Shown: positions 9,053 to 18,528 of the stretch, in pieces
How positions within the stretch are numbered: the stretch's first letter is position 1
How the letters are laid out: the number at the start of each line of letters is the position of its first letter
Assembly (NCBI RefSeq): GCF_017168235.1
Contig: NZ_JABFAO010000011.1
Span: forward strand, 679,513-743,512
Length of the DNA stretch: 64,000 nt
Direction of reading: 5' to 3'
DNA from: Rhodococcus sp. KRD197
GTDB lineage: Bacteria > Actinomycetota > Actinomycetes > Mycobacteriales > Mycobacteriaceae
Notes under the pieces: generated by a model
The model's input: the letters and a program-made list of their open reading frames with translations, nothing else
Told to the model about the DNA's origin: nothing
Database searches by the model: none
Program-made: the position numbers and the translations under genes

Positions 9053-9649
9053 CTAGAACGTCCGCGACGCGCGAGCGGCGAGCATCGCACCTGATGCGTT
9101 GAGAGCGAAATGCGCGAGCGCAGGTGCCAGCACACTGCCACTGCGGCGCCGCAGCCACGAGAACACCATTCCTGCGGCGGCGGTACCGATGACAGTGCCG
9201 ACGACCGAATCCCCGGCCGCGCGTGCCGAGCGGATGTGCCAGAGACCGAAGAAGAGCGGCGAAAGTCCCGGCGCGAGAGCGTCGAACAAACCGCGGAAGC
9301 TCAGCTCCTCGGTGATCACCGTGCCGACCGGAATGTGGAAGAGCACCCATTCGGCCGGAGCCGCGTCCGACGGACGCACCCGCTCGGACAGGGCGGGAAC
9401 GGCAGCGACGAACACCGCTCCCATGATCGGGACCGCGGCCGCGCCGGCTCCCCAGCGAAGTCCGCTGCCCCACCTCGTCAACCCGAGTTGCTCGAGACTC
9501 TGACCCGACGCGCCGAACCCGCTCACGCTCACCACACCGATCCCGAGGGCAGCGTTCAGCAGGGCTCGTCGACGCGGCGGCAAGTCCAGAGCGGGGACGA
9601 TTGCAGTGCTCCACGCCGTGGTGATCGCACCCAGCACGAGTGGCTTCAT
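9053..9649 (-). CDS. CPBP family intramembrane metalloprotease
   Basis: A 198-residue membrane protein of the CPBP (Abi/CAAX-protease-like) family. The catalytic EExxxR motif is TEELSFRG, followed by FGLWHI (FxxxH) and HFALNASG (HxxxN), the expected metal-binding set. Several hydrophobic segments surround these motifs. The ATG overlaps the stop of the upstream alpha/beta-hydrolase gene (ATGA), indicating coupling. The substrate is unknown; family members process prenylated proteins or provide bacteriocin self-immunity, neither of which can be shown here. Confidence 0.9.
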   Translation of the reverse strand: MKPLVLGAITTAWSTAIVPALDLPPRRRALLNAALGIGVVSVSGFGASGQSLEQLGLTRWGSGLRWGAGAAAVPIMGAVFVAAVPALSERVRPSDAAPAEWVLFHIPVGTVITEELSFRGLFDALAPGLSPLFFGLWHIRSARAAGDSVVGTVIGTAAAGMVFSWLRRRSGSVLAPALAHFALNASGAMLAARASRTF

Positions 9650-11436
9650 TTCTCGGGACCGTCCCTGCCCGCGTACTGCTCCATCACCCCGCGCGCCCGT
9701 GCGGTGTCCTCCTCGGTCCATCCCTCGGGGGCGGCGATCGCGACCCAACCATCGAGTACGAGCGTTCCGTAGTTGTGGCCGTGGCCGTCCGGGACGCCCG
9801 CAGCATTGGTCAGATCGGCTGCGACCTGCCAGAACGTGACGATCGGGAACCAACGCATGTCCGGCAGACGATCCGGTCCCGGCGGCTCGGACAACCAGTC
9901 CGGCCTCTCGAACAGCAGGTCGGGCGACAACCACACCACCGGATCGGACGCGTGCTGGACGTACAGCACACGCGGGTAGAGCCACGGCTGGTCCGCTGGT
10001 GGGATCATGCTGGCGTTGTCGGCGAATCGAACGACCAACCCGTCCGCGTAGACCGGTCGCACCTCGGGCGTGCCGGGATCGCGGCGCGTCACGAACTGCG
10101 ACCACAGCCGGTTTGCATTCGGTGGGCCCACCCAGAGGACACCGTCGACACTCTCGCGTATCTCGGCAAGCCCGTCGAACGCGCCCTCACCCGCCTGCAC
10201 TCCAAGGCTCTCTCCGTAGATGTAGAGCTTGGGCCGGGTCTGCTCCGGTTCCTGCAGCCACCGCTCCCGTACCCGGTCGATGAGTGCCTTTCCCGCTACC
10301 GCTGCCTTCTCGCGCTCGGCGAGAAAAGAAATCCAACTCGGTAGATAGGAGTACTGGGTGGCCACGGTGGCGACATCGCCCGCGAACAGCAACTCCTCGG
10401 CCGTGATCGCGGTGGGGTTGACCCAACCCGTCCCGGTGGTCGGGACCACCACGAGTGCCGCCCGCTCGAACGCGCCGGTACGTTCGAGTTCCGCGACAAC
10501 GATGTCGAGGCGCCCGTCCTGCGTCGCTGCGGTCTCGAGACCTGCGTACGCGCGGATCGGTTCGAGCGCGGGCCTGTCGAGTCCCTCGGAGATCTCCTCG
10601 GCGCTCAGCCCACCCGCGACGAAATTGCGTCCCTCGAACCCGAGGGTGTCCCACGGCGCCAACGACTCCGGGCTGCCCGACCGCTCCGGGATCAGAGGTT
10701 GCTCGACTCGCACCCGAGTCTCGTTGTTCTGCAAGCTGAATGCCGAGTTGACGACATTGGACAATCCGCGCAACAGCACGCCCTGCACCAGCGCGATCAC
10801 GAGCACCACCACGATGATCACGCCGATGACGTTGGCGACCTCGCGCGGCATCTTGACGATGCGGTTGACCTGCCGCGCCACCAGACGCACCAGGTCACGA
10901 AGAACACGCCAGGTGGAGATCAGAAGTGCGCCGACGGCGATGCTGAGCGCCCCGGTCCGGAAGTACCCGGTCGTGGTCGTTCCCTCCGCGTCCATCAGCG
11001 CGGCCAACTCGCGCTGCCACCCCGCCGACAGATACAGCATGTACAGCACAGTCAGACCCGCGATCACCGGGACGGCGATCTTGACCACTATTTCGACGCG
11101 ACGCGGGGGCGGCCACCACGGCTTTCCTGCGAGGAACAACCGGTAGACGACCCAGTACACCGCGACGCCGACGCCGTATCCGATGGCGGCGTTGATGCCC
11201 CCGATCAACCCTTGGAAGAGCCAGTCGCGGGGAAGCAGCGACGGAGTCAACGACCAGCAGAAGAACAGCGCCCCGAACACGATGCCGGTGAAGTCCAGCC
11301 GAAGCAGCCCCCACATCCACATGACGAAGGGATGCTTGTCCGGGGAAGGCACCGAAAACTCGACCGGAAGCCGATAGTGCGTGTGCTCGCGTTCGACTCT
11401 GCTCTGTGGCGCCTCCGATAGCTCTCCCCTGGACAC
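9646..11436 (-). CDS. Membrane-anchored alpha/beta-hydrolase (DUF2319-type)
   Basis: A 596-residue protein with an N-terminal membrane domain (about four hydrophobic helices in the first 200 residues) and a C-terminal serine hydrolase domain. The nucleophile elbow is YGESLG with Ser410, and a late GHGHNYG segment probably carries the catalytic His. The family is widespread in mycolic-acid actinobacteria (Rv1069c-like, from memory), with no settled substrate. I chose a GTG at 11436, directly after the purL stop; an ATG at 11322 is the alternative and would remove 38 residues. The longer frame into purL is spurious. It is likely co-transcribed with purL. Confidence 0.82.
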   Translation of the reverse strand: MSRGELSEAPQSRVEREHTHYRLPVEFSVPSPDKHPFVMWMWGLLRLDFTGIVFGALFFCWSLTPSLLPRDWLFQGLIGGINAAIGYGVGVAVYWVVYRLFLAGKPWWPPPRRVEIVVKIAVPVIAGLTVLYMLYLSAGWQRELAALMDAEGTTTTGYFRTGALSIAVGALLISTWRVLRDLVRLVARQVNRIVKMPREVANVIGVIIVVVLVIALVQGVLLRGLSNVVNSAFSLQNNETRVRVEQPLIPERSGSPESLAPWDTLGFEGRNFVAGGLSAEEISEGLDRPALEPIRAYAGLETAATQDGRLDIVVAELERTGAFERAALVVVPTTGTGWVNPTAITAEELLFAGDVATVATQYSYLPSWISFLAEREKAAVAGKALIDRVRERWLQEPEQTRPKLYIYGESLGVQAGEGAFDGLAEIRESVDGVLWVGPPNANRLWSQFVTRRDPGTPEVRPVYADGLVVRFADNASMIPPADQPWLYPRVLYVQHASDPVVWLSPDLLFERPDWLSEPPGPDRLPDMRWFPIVTFWQVAADLTNAAGVPDGHGHNYGTLVLDGWVAIAAPEGWTEEDTARARGVMEQYAGRDGPEK

Positions 11437-11440
11437 TGCC

Positions 11441-13732
11441 CTACCCGAAAAGCCTGGGAAGAGTGGCCTCGAAGGTCTCACGAAGCTCGGCCAGCGAGAC
11501 CGAGAACTGTCCCTGAATCTCGATGTCGTCTGCGCCTTCGTCGACCACGCCGATCCGCGTCCACGGCAGTCCACGTGCCGTGCACATGCTGGTGAAGCGG
11601 GTCTCCTCGGTGCGCGGCACCGCGACCAGCACTCGCGCCGACGATTCGGAGAACAGGGCGACGAACGGATCGGCACCCTCGGGAAGCAGGATGCGGCATC
11701 CTGTTTCGCCGGCCAGTGCCGCCTCGACGACAGCCTGCGCGAGTCCACCCTCCGACAGGTCGTGCGCAGCACTGACCAGCCCGTCACGCGAACCCGCGAG
11801 CAGAATATCGGCGAGCAGCTGTTCGCGAGCGAGGTCGACCTCCGGCGGGACACCGCCGAGGTGGTCGTGCTCGACCTGAGCCCAGATGGAACCGTCCAAC
11901 TCGTCGCGGGTCTCGCCGAGCAGGATCAGCGTCTCGCCGGGCTCGAGCCCGAGGCCCGTCGGGATGCGGCGGTGCACATCGTCGATGACGCCCAGAACGC
12001 CGACGACCGGCGTCGGCAGGATCGGTTCGGAGCCGGTCTGGTTGTAGAAGCTGACGTTGCCACCGGTGACCGGAATGCCGAGGGTGACGCAGCCGTCGGC
12101 GAGACCGCGAACGGCCTGCTGGAACTGCCACATCACGCCCGGGTCCTCGGGAGAACCGAAGTTGAGGCAGTTGGTTACCGCTTTCGGCGTTGCGCCGGTG
12201 ACTGCAACGTTGCGGAAAGCCTCCGCGAGCGCGAGCTGAGCGCCCCGGTACGGATCGAGCGCGGTGTAGCGACCGGACGCATCGGTAGCGAGCGCGATAC
12301 CGCGTCCCGTCTGCTCGTCGATGCGAATTACTCCGGCGTCGGCGTTCTCGGCCAGGACCGTGTTGCCGCGGACGTAGCGGTCGTACTGCTCTGTGATGAA
12401 TCGGCGGCTGCACAGCTGCGGCGAGCCGATCATCTTCAGCAGCGTCGCCTTCAGTTCGTCGGCGGTCTCCGGACGCTTCAGCGAGGCGGTGGTGTTCGCG
12501 ACCAACGCGTCCTGGGTGGCCGGACGCTGCACCGGGCGCGAGTAGACCGGCCCGTCGTGCGCGACGGTCTTCGGCGGCACGTCGACCACTGTCTCGCCGT
12601 GCCAGGTGATCTCGAGATTGTCGCCGTCGGTGACCTCACCGATCACGGTGGCGAGGACATCCCACTTCTTGCACACGGCCATGAACGCCTCGACGTTCTC
12701 GGGAGTCACGACGGCGCACATGCGCTCCTGCGATTCGCTCGAGAGCACCTCGGCCGGCGTCATCCCGGTGGCGCGCATCGGGACCTGCTCCAGCGCGATA
12801 TGCATGCCGCCGCTACCGGCTGATGCGAGTTCGGATGTAGCGCAGGACAATCCGGCACCACCAAGATCCTGGATGCCGACGACCAACTTGGCCGCATACA
12901 GCTCGAGGCAAGCTTCGATGAGTACCTTCTCCGCGAACGGGTCGCCAACCTGCACCGCCGGAAGCTTCTTCCTGCCACCACCGGTCTCGTCACCGTCGAA
13001 CGTCTCCGAAGCCAACACCGACACACCGCCGATGCCGTCGAGACCGGTACGCGCTCCGAACAGGATGATCTTGTTTCCCACGCCCGAGGCGAACGCCAGG
13101 TGCATGTCCTCGACACGCATGACCCCGGCACAAAGGGCGTTGAGGAGCGGGTTGCCCGCGTACGAGGCGTCGAACACCGTTTCGCCGCCGACATTGGGGA
13201 GGCCCAGGGAGTTTCCGTAGCCACCGACGCCCGCGACTATGCCGCTCAGAACTCGGCGTGTATCGGGTGCGTCCGCGGCGCCGAAACGCAGCTGGTCCAT
13301 GACGGCAATGGGGCGTGCGCCCATCGCCATGATGTCGCGGACGATGCCGCCGACGCCTGTGGCGGCACCCTGATACGGCTCGACATAGGACGGGTGGTTG
13401 TGGCTCTCGACCTTGAACGTGACCGCCCAGCCGTCGCCGACGTCCACGACGCCGGCGTTCTCGCCGATGCCCGCGAGCATGGAGGAGCGCATCTCATCCG
13501 TGGTGGTCTCACCGAAGTACTTCAGGTGCACCTTGGAGGACTTGTAGGAGCAGTGTTCGCTCCACATGACCGAGTACATCGCGAGCTCGGCGTCGGTGGG
13601 CCGACGGCCGAGGATCTCCTTGATGCGGGCGTACTCGTCGTCCTTGAGTCCGAGTTCTTTGTACGGCTGCGTCACATCCGGAGTGGAGGCTGCGGCTGAA
13701 ACTGTATCGGTGTGGACAGAGTGAGCGGACAC
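11441..13732 (-). CDS. purL: Phosphoribosylformylglycinamidine synthase subunit PurL
   Basis: Large synthetase subunit of FGAM synthase, which works with PurQ (glutaminase) and PurS in purine step four. The 763 residues match the small-PurL class that needs separate PurQ and PurS, both encoded at 16.5-17.4 kb. Visible motifs include [12 protein letters not shown] at the N-terminus (catalytic His region), VESHNHPS, and [10 protein letters not shown]. It starts with GTG at 13732 without a strong ribosome-binding site. The downstream hydrolase begins four bases after the stop. Confidence 0.96.
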   Translation of the reverse strand: MSAHSVHTDTVSAAASTPDVTQPYKELGLKDDEYARIKEILGRRPTDAELAMYSVMWSEHCSYKSSKVHLKYFGETTTDEMRSSMLAGIGENAGVVDVGDGWAVTFKVESHNHPSYVEPYQGAATGVGGIVRDIMAMGARPIAVMDQLRFGAADAPDTRRVLSGIVAGVGGYGNSLGLPNVGGETVFDASYAGNPLLNALCAGVMRVEDMHLAFASGVGNKIILFGARTGLDGIGGVSVLASETFDGDETGGGRKKLPAVQVGDPFAEKVLIEACLELYAAKLVVGIQDLGGAGLSCATSELASAGSGGMHIALEQVPMRATGMTPAEVLSSESQERMCAVVTPENVEAFMAVCKKWDVLATVIGEVTDGDNLEITWHGETVVDVPPKTVAHDGPVYSRPVQRPATQDALVANTTASLKRPETADELKATLLKMIGSPQLCSRRFITEQYDRYVRGNTVLAENADAGVIRIDEQTGRGIALATDASGRYTALDPYRGAQLALAEAFRNVAVTGATPKAVTNCLNFGSPEDPGVMWQFQQAVRGLADGCVTLGIPVTGGNVSFYNQTGSEPILPTPVVGVLGVIDDVHRRIPTGLGLEPGETLILLGETRDELDGSIWAQVEHDHLGGVPPEVDLAREQLLADILLAGSRDGLVSAAHDLSEGGLAQAVVEAALAGETGCRILLPEGADPFVALFSESSARVLVAVPRTEETRFTSMCTARGLPWTRIGVVDEGADDIEIQGQFSVSLAELRETFEATLPRLFG

Positions 13733-13780
13733 GAGGAGTGGGGTCCCTTCCTGGAGCGAAATGCCAGTGAGAGTCTATCG

Positions 13781-13811
13781 TGCGCTTTCTCCACTCCGCG
13801 CCGTGCGCCTA
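13781..13811. repeat. Possible half-copy of the palindromic element
   Basis: The gap between purL and the M18 peptidase gene contains TTTCTCCACTCC followed by GTGCGCCTA. This resembles the right arm of the dispersed palindrome (TTTCCACTCAC, then GCGCCTA), with the final CTA being the peptidase stop codon. The left arm is absent. Tentative. Confidence 0.3.
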
Positions 13812-15113
13812 CATCGACACCGGCCCGGAGGGCATCAGGAAGGCCGCCAGCGCGTCGGCGTAGGCCTCGATATCCGAGGCGCCCATGAGCTCGCGGGAGG
13901 AGTGCATAGCGAGCTGAGCGGCCCCGACGTCGACCGTCGACAAGCCCGTCCGCGACGCCGTGATGGGACCGATGGTCGATCCGCAGGGCAGATCGGCTCG
14001 ATGGACGTAGCGCTGCAGCGGTACACCGGCCTGCTCGCACGCCACCGCGAACGCCCCGGCACCGACCGAGTCGGTCGCGTAACGCAGATTCTGGTTGACC
14101 TTGAGCACCGGCCCTCCGCCGAGTTCGATGCGATGCGCAGGCTCGTGCCGGTCGGGGTAGTTGGGATGCGTCGCATGGGCCATGTCGCCCGAGGCGCAGA
14201 TGGAACCGGCCATGGTCCGCAGGAAGTCTTCACGCCCACCGCCTCGTCCGAGCACGATGCGTTCGAGCACGGTGCTCAGCAGATCCGAGAAAGCTCCCCG
14301 GTCGGACATGCTGCCGACCTCCTCGTGGTCGAACAGCGCGAGAACAGGAGTGAAGTCCGTCGGATTCTGCACTGCCGCAATCAATGCCTGGGTTCCGGCG
14401 TAACAGGTGCCCTGGTTGTCCAAGCGCGGCGCACTGATCAGTTCCGACTCCACCCCGACCACTGCACTGGGAGCCAAATCGTGTGTCATCAGCTCCCATC
14501 CGAGCACCGCCGTAGGGTCGACGCCTTCCCGCTCGGCCACGAACGAGATGAACGATCGCGGCGAATTACCCACACCCCACACAGCATTGACGTGACGCTG
14601 CGGATCGAGGGTGACGCCCTTGCGGTCCTCGGACAGGTGGATAGCAAGTTGAGGAACCCGCAGAATCGGTTCGTCGACTTTGACGAGAACCTCACCAATT
14701 GTGTTGCCGTCCTTGACACTCAGCCTGCCGGAAACGCCGAGGTCGCGGTCGAGCCACGAGTTGAGCCACGCACCGCCGTAGGGTTCGAGCCCGACCATCT
14801 GCCACCCTGCGGACTCGAGATCGGGATGTTGCTTGACGCGAAGGTTGGGACTGTCGGTATGACCGCCGACGATGCGGAACGGGCCCTCGCTCTCGGTGCT
14901 CCACGCGACGAGAGATCCGCCGCGAATGAGGTAGTAGCGCCCGGCCTCGGTCGGCCACGCATCCCGCTCGTCGACACGCACGAAGCCGACTTCCTCGAGC
15001 TGTACCGACACTGTCCGGCACACATGAAATGGCGACGGCGAGACATCGATGAAGTTGCACAGACCGGCGGCAGACGCATTGGACACAGAAGCACTGAGAG
15101 ACATGGGAACCAT
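13809..15113 (-). CDS. pepC: M18 family aminopeptidase
   Basis: Zinc-dependent M18 (aspartyl aminopeptidase-type) exopeptidase. The metal-binding signature is [12 protein letters not shown] near residue 85, with further family motifs at FDHEEVGS and in a late GSTIGPI / AMHSSRE pair. The ATG at 15113 has a GAGAG element and gives 434 residues, the normal family length; a second ATG follows at 15104. The stop falls in a sequence resembling the palindromic element. It is probably cytoplasmic and involved in peptide turnover. Its place beside purL matches the mycobacterial gene order. Confidence 0.93.
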   Translation of the reverse strand: MVPMSLSASVSNASAAGLCNFIDVSPSPFHVCRTVSVQLEEVGFVRVDERDAWPTEAGRYYLIRGGSLVAWSTESEGPFRIVGGHTDSPNLRVKQHPDLESAGWQMVGLEPYGGAWLNSWLDRDLGVSGRLSVKDGNTIGEVLVKVDEPILRVPQLAIHLSEDRKGVTLDPQRHVNAVWGVGNSPRSFISFVAEREGVDPTAVLGWELMTHDLAPSAVVGVESELISAPRLDNQGTCYAGTQALIAAVQNPTDFTPVLALFDHEEVGSMSDRGAFSDLLSTVLERIVLGRGGGREDFLRTMAGSICASGDMAHATHPNYPDRHEPAHRIELGGGPVLKVNQNLRYATDSVGAGAFAVACEQAGVPLQRYVHRADLPCGSTIGPITASRTGLSTVDVGAAQLAMHSSRELMGASDIEAYADALAAFLMPSGPVSM

Positions 15114-15181
15114 TTTGTCAGCTCTCGCGTCGAACAGACCAAGAAGCGCTTCGGGGAGCACGGACAGCTACGGGGGAAGTC

Positions 15182-16072
15182 ATGAGATTCGAATCGACAG
15201 CGGCAGATCAGGCGGCGCGAGCAACGAGTATTGCCATCATCAGGATGAAGGTCATCGAAGCCTTTCGCAGGCACGGCCTCGAGGTGAGACGGATCGACGC
15301 GACGACGCTGGGAGCGGATTCCGGTGTGCGCTTTCCGTTGGAGAACCTGCTGGCGGAGTGCCACGAGATGGGGCGCCCACTGTGGGACGAGGTGATCGAT
15401 GTCCACACGCGATACATGGTGGAGGCGACCCGCGAAACGGATCCGTCCGAGCTGTCGGACGAGGAGTTCCTCGCCAAGGTGCGCGAACGAGTCGTCGCAC
15501 CGTCCCTGCTGGCCGCGCTGGACGAGTACGCGTACTCACGACCGCTCATCGACGGGATCGCCGACGCGCCGCGACGTGCACTGGGCCTGTCCTATCCGGG
15601 CCGCACGTTGTTGCTGGCCGATCGACATCTCGCCGACCGCGACCTCGACACCGCGTGGCTCAGAGGTAGGAACAACACGGCTGCAGTGCCTTTCGATCGA
15701 TACGAGGAGATGGTCAAGGACGACATCCGCATCGAGGTTCGGCGTGGCGACTCGATATTCCTCGCATCCAAGGTGGCCGACATGCCGCGACTGATCGCCG
15801 ACCATCTCGGCGAAGCGCCGAACGGCGTACTGTTCGCGATCCCACACAGCCGCGAAATCGACTACTACCGGCCACGCGAAGCCGAGGCCACCGTCCGCGC
15901 CGCCGAACTACTCGCCGGCCTCGCACACATGCTGGGCCGCGATTCGCCGGCGCCGGTGTCACCGCGTGTCTTCTTCTGGAAGGACGGAGAGTTCTCGCAG
16001 GTGGCCGACGGGTACGACATCGCCCCGACCGGGCCGTTCGCGCAGACGTTGGCCGAACTCGTCGGTTGGTGA
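15182..16072 (+). CDS. Hypothetical protein
   Basis: A 296-residue soluble protein I do not recognise. No signal peptide or membrane helix is evident. The N-terminal half is charged and helical-looking (KVIEAFRRHGLEVRR). The C-terminal half has alternating hydrophobic patterns ending in SPRVFFWKDGEFSQVADG and a short LLFAIPHSRE-like strand (VLFAIPHSREIDYY), weakly reminiscent of DUF1444-type proteins. Codon usage and GC are like its neighbours and the ATG is the first codon of the open frame. It is divergent from the M18 gene and convergent with the VOC gene, leaving only four bases between stop codons. Confidence 0.75.
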   Translation: MRFESTAADQAARATSIAIIRMKVIEAFRRHGLEVRRIDATTLGADSGVRFPLENLLAECHEMGRPLWDEVIDVHTRYMVEATRETDPSELSDEEFLAKVRERVVAPSLLAALDEYAYSRPLIDGIADAPRRALGLSYPGRTLLLADRHLADRDLDTAWLRGRNNTAAVPFDRYEEMVKDDIRIEVRRGDSIFLASKVADMPRLIADHLGEAPNGVLFAIPHSREIDYYRPREAEATVRAAELLAGLAHMLGRDSPAPVSPRVFFWKDGEFSQVADGYDIAPTGPFAQTLAELVGW

Positions 16073-16076
16073 GAAG

Positions 16077-16427
16077 TCAGTGCCCCTCCGCTACACAGAA
16101 GACGTTGCCGTCGGGGTCCGCCATCGTCACCCAGCGGAAATCGCCCATGGAGTGCTGCGCGACCTCCGTCGCACCTGCCTCGAGCAGCTTCGCCACGTCA
16201 TTATCCAATTCCTCGGTCGTCACGTCGAGGTGAAGCCGATTCTTGCCGGGAGTCGGATCCTCGACCTTCTGGAAGGCCAGCCGATAGGGCGCGGAGTCGA
16301 ATACGACGACGTAGTACCAGCCGTCGTTCTCCTCCTCGATGGTGCCGCCCGCCTGCGCGGCCCACCAGCGCGCGAGCGGACCCGGATCGGTCGAATCGAA
16401 CGTGATCATCGCGAGATTCAGTGTCAT
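16077..16427 (-). CDS. VOC family protein (glyoxalase-like)
   Basis: A 116-residue vicinal-oxygen-chelate fold protein. It opens with LNLAMITFDSTDPGPLARWW, the first beta-alpha unit, and contains RLHLDVTTEELD and WVTMADPDGNVFCVAE, the typical final strand with the putative metal-binding Glu. Members include glyoxalases, bleomycin-resistance proteins and dioxygenases; this short single-domain form has no assignable substrate. It lies immediately downstream of purQ on the same strand. Confidence 0.88.
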   Translation of the reverse strand: MTLNLAMITFDSTDPGPLARWWAAQAGGTIEEENDGWYYVVVFDSAPYRLAFQKVEDPTPGKNRLHLDVTTEELDNDVAKLLEAGATEVAQHSMGDFRWVTMADPDGNVFCVAEGH

Positions 16428-16467
16428 GTGGGCACACTAGCGCCGGCCACCGACACATTCGCTGCTG

Positions 16468-17160
16468 TCAGGCCGAGACGATCGCGTCCAGTGCCGAGTA
16501 GAAGATGCCGAGTCCGTCGTCGCTCGGTCCGGTGAGCGCTTCGGTGGCGTGCTCGGGGTGCGGCATGAGCCCGACGACACGTCCGTTGGGCGAGGAGATG
16601 CCGGCGATCTCGCGCTGGGAACCGTTGGGGTTGGATCCGCTGTAGCGGAACACCACGCGGCCCTCGCCCTCGAGTTCGTCGAGCACCTTCTCCGAAGCCT
16701 GGAAACGGCCCTCGGCATTCTTGACAGGGATGAGGATCTCGGCGCCGGCCTCGTACCGCGAGGACCACGCGGTCTCGGTGTTCTCCACCTTCAGCCACTG
16801 GTCACGGCACACGAAATGCAGGGCCTCGTTGCGCGTCAACGCACCGGGAAGCAGACCGACCTCGCACAGCACCTGGAATCCGTTGCAGATACCGAGCACG
16901 GGCATGCCGCCCTCAGCTGCTTTCACCACCGATTCCATCACCGGAGCGAACCGGGCGATGGCGCCGGCGCGGAGGTAGTCGCCGTACGAGAACCCGCCGG
17001 GCACGACGATGGCGTCGACGCCGCGAAGGTCGGCGTCGGCGTGCCACAGGCTGACGGCCTCACCGCCGGCGAGGGTGATGGCGCGGGAGGCGTCGACGTC
17101 GTCGAGGGTGCCGGGGAACGTGATGACGCCGACGCGGGCAGTCGAGCTGGGCGCACTCAT
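16468..17160 (-). CDS. purQ: Phosphoribosylformylglycinamidine synthase subunit PurQ
   Basis: Class I glutamine amidotransferase subunit that supplies ammonia to PurL. The nucleophile Cys is in [11 protein letters not shown] and the catalytic His/Glu pair in [20 protein letters not shown] provides the oxyanion region. It is 230 residues from the ATG at 17160, which overlaps the purS stop by four bases. A longer frame upstream runs through purS and is not coding. It is made together with PurS. Confidence 0.96.
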   Translation of the reverse strand: MSAPSSTARVGVITFPGTLDDVDASRAITLAGGEAVSLWHADADLRGVDAIVVPGGFSYGDYLRAGAIARFAPVMESVVKAAEGGMPVLGICNGFQVLCEVGLLPGALTRNEALHFVCRDQWLKVENTETAWSSRYEAGAEILIPVKNAEGRFQASEKVLDELEGEGRVVFRYSGSNPNGSQREIAGISSPNGRVVGLMPHPEHATEALTGPSDDGLGIFYSALDAIVSA

Positions 17161-17393
17161 GAGAGTCGGGTTACCTTCCAGTCCTCGATCACCGTATTGG
17201 CGAGCAGGGACTCGGCGATCTTTTCGAGTTCGGCGTCGTCGACACTGTCGTCGACCTCGAGCTCGAATCGCTTGCCCTGGCGGACATCGGACACTCCGGC
17301 CACGCCGAGACGTCCGAGCGCACCTGCGATGGCCTGACCCTGCGGGTCGAGAATTTCGGCCTTGGGCATGACGTCGACAACAACACGGGCCAC
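17157..17393 (-). CDS. purS: Phosphoribosylformylglycinamidine synthase subunit PurS
   Basis: A 78-residue bridging subunit of the PurLQS complex. It begins [19 protein letters not shown] and contains [15 protein letters not shown], both characteristic of PurS. The GTG start has a strong GAGGAG ribosome-binding site. It heads a purS-purQ unit whose promoter must lie in the 89-base gap shared with the divergent MBL-fold gene. Confidence 0.95.
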   Translation of the reverse strand: MARVVVDVMPKAEILDPQGQAIAGALGRLGVAGVSDVRQGKRFELEVDDSVDDAELEKIAESLLANTVIEDWKVTRLS

Positions 17394-17482
17394 GTGGGAG
17401 CTCCTCGAGATATAGGTACCGGCAGGTGGAGAGTCTACGCAGTACCTCGTGCAGGCGCGAAACTGCGCTTACTGTGGGAAAT

Positions 17483-18127
17483 ATGCGCCTGACCCACTTC
17501 GGACACTCCTGTGTACTCGTCGAGCTGAACGGCACCACGGTGCTCCTCGATCCGGGCAATTTCTCGCACGGCTTCGAGGGCATCACCGGACTCGACGCCA
17601 TCCTGATCACGCACCAGCACCCGGATCACGTCGATCTCGAACGTCTGCCTGCGCTGCTGCAGGCAAACCCGAGCGCGCAGCTCTATGCCGATCCGATGAC
17701 GGCCTCGCAGCTCGGCGAGCGCTGGACCACGACGAACGCGGGCGACGTCTTCACAGTCGGCGGGATTCAGGTGACAGGTGTGGGCGGAACGCATGCGGTG
17801 ATCCATCCCGAGCTACCCACGATCGACAACACCGGCTACCTGCTCGGTACTCCGGAGAATCCTGCGCAGTTGTTCCACCCCGGCGACTCCCTGTTCGTCC
17901 CCGAGCAGAAGGTGGACGTGCTCGCGATCCCCGCTGCAGCGCCCTGGTCGAAGATTTCCGAAACGGTCGATTTCCTGCGCGCGGTGGCGCCGCGTGCCGC
18001 CTTCCCCATCCATCAGGCAATCGTCGCCGAGCAGGCCCGCGGGATCTTCTACGGACGGCTCACCGAGATGGCCGACGACGCCACCGAGTTCAGGACCTTC
18101 GCCGAGGAAACCAGCGTCGAGATCTAG
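17483..18127 (+). CDS. MBL fold metallo-hydrolase (UlaG-like)
   Basis: A 214-residue metallo-beta-lactamase-fold protein of the UlaG/L-ascorbate lactonase-like group. It begins [14 protein letters not shown], and the metal-binding signature is [10 protein letters not shown] second His is in [12 protein letters not shown], a metal-binding Asp in LFHPGDS and a final His in AAFPIHQA. The ATG at 17483 has a TGGGAAA site; the upstream extension of the frame is unlikely. The physiological substrate is unknown. The stop codon is the first base triplet of a palindromic element. Confidence 0.9.
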   Translation: MRLTHFGHSCVLVELNGTTVLLDPGNFSHGFEGITGLDAILITHQHPDHVDLERLPALLQANPSAQLYADPMTASQLGERWTTTNAGDVFTVGGIQVTGVGGTHAVIHPELPTIDNTGYLLGTPENPAQLFHPGDSLFVPEQKVDVLAIPAAAPWSKISETVDFLRAVAPRAAFPIHQAIVAEQARGIFYGRLTEMADDATEFRTFAEETSVEI

Positions 18128-18198
18128 CGGCTTCGCCGCATGTGAGCGAAAATGCATAGCCTGACACGTATTTCCGCTCACCTACGGCGGAGCCGTCC
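18125..18198. repeat. Dispersed palindromic element, copy B
   Basis: The inner arms are at 18136-18155 and 18168-18187, with spacer ATAGCCTGACAC, in inverted orientation relative to copy A. The outer arms differ from the other copies (TAGCGGCTTCGCC on the left, GGCGGAGCCGTCC on the right) but still pair with each other, a sign of compensatory change. The left end is the stop codon of the MBL-fold gene. Confidence 0.8.
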
Positions 18199-18280
18199 AA
18201 GCCGCCATTGCCCTCTCATGCAGACTCGCCGATGTCATGTGGGCGGGGATGAGCCCTACGATCGACGACAGGGGAAAGAG

Positions 18281-18472
18281 TTGACTCAACCAGTGAAAGC
18301 TCAGCGCATACTTTCACCGATCTTCGCAGCACTTGTTGTTGCGGGCATCCTGGTGGCCGTACTACTAGATCAGCCTTGGGCAGGGATTGTCGGCTGGGCG
18401 CTGACTGCAGTTTCCGCAACAGCCTGGTTGATCACGGTGCTGTGGCTGCAGCGAAGTTCGATACACAAGTAG
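18281..18472 (+). CDS. Small two-helix membrane protein
   Basis: A 63-residue open frame from a TTG at 18281 that is five bases from GGGGA; a GTG at 18293 is an alternative. The product has a short basic N-terminus and two hydrophobic segments (IFAALVVAGILVAVLL and VGWALTAVSATAWLITVLW) separated by DQPWAG. No family is recognised. The frame extends upstream to 18152, but that part overlaps palindrome copy B and is not protein-like. Expression is unproven; the support is the ribosome-binding site and clean membrane topology. Confidence 0.5.
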   Translation: MTQPVKAQRILSPIFAALVVAGILVAVLLDQPWAGIVGWALTAVSATAWLITVLWLQRSSIHK

Positions 18473-18528
18473 ACGCGCCTTCCCTTGCGCGAGAGCCTCA
18501 ACCGCTCACACCGCGGCGAAGCCGTCTA
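18470..18528. repeat. Degenerate palindromic element between convergent genes
   Basis: TAGACG at the left and CGTCTA at the right are inverted and contain the stop codons of the small membrane protein and the DUF2334 gene. Inside, CCGCTCAC and GGCGAAGCC resemble the right arm of copy B. The central AAATAC blocks are not recognisable. It probably acts as a convergent terminator and may be a decayed copy of the family. Confidence 0.5.

Noticed and set aside
7195-9102. Plus-strand open frame of about 635 codons opposite purF
   Set aside because: Its composition is antisense-like and it lies over conserved purF motifs and the next gene; no ribosome-binding site or family.
11437-11853. N-terminal extension of the alpha/beta hydrolase
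   Set aside because: Lies entirely within the end of purL in another frame and has shadow-like composition.
10699-12823. Long plus-strand frames opposite the hydrolase and purL
   Set aside because: Low-complexity charged translations complementary to conserved coding sequence.
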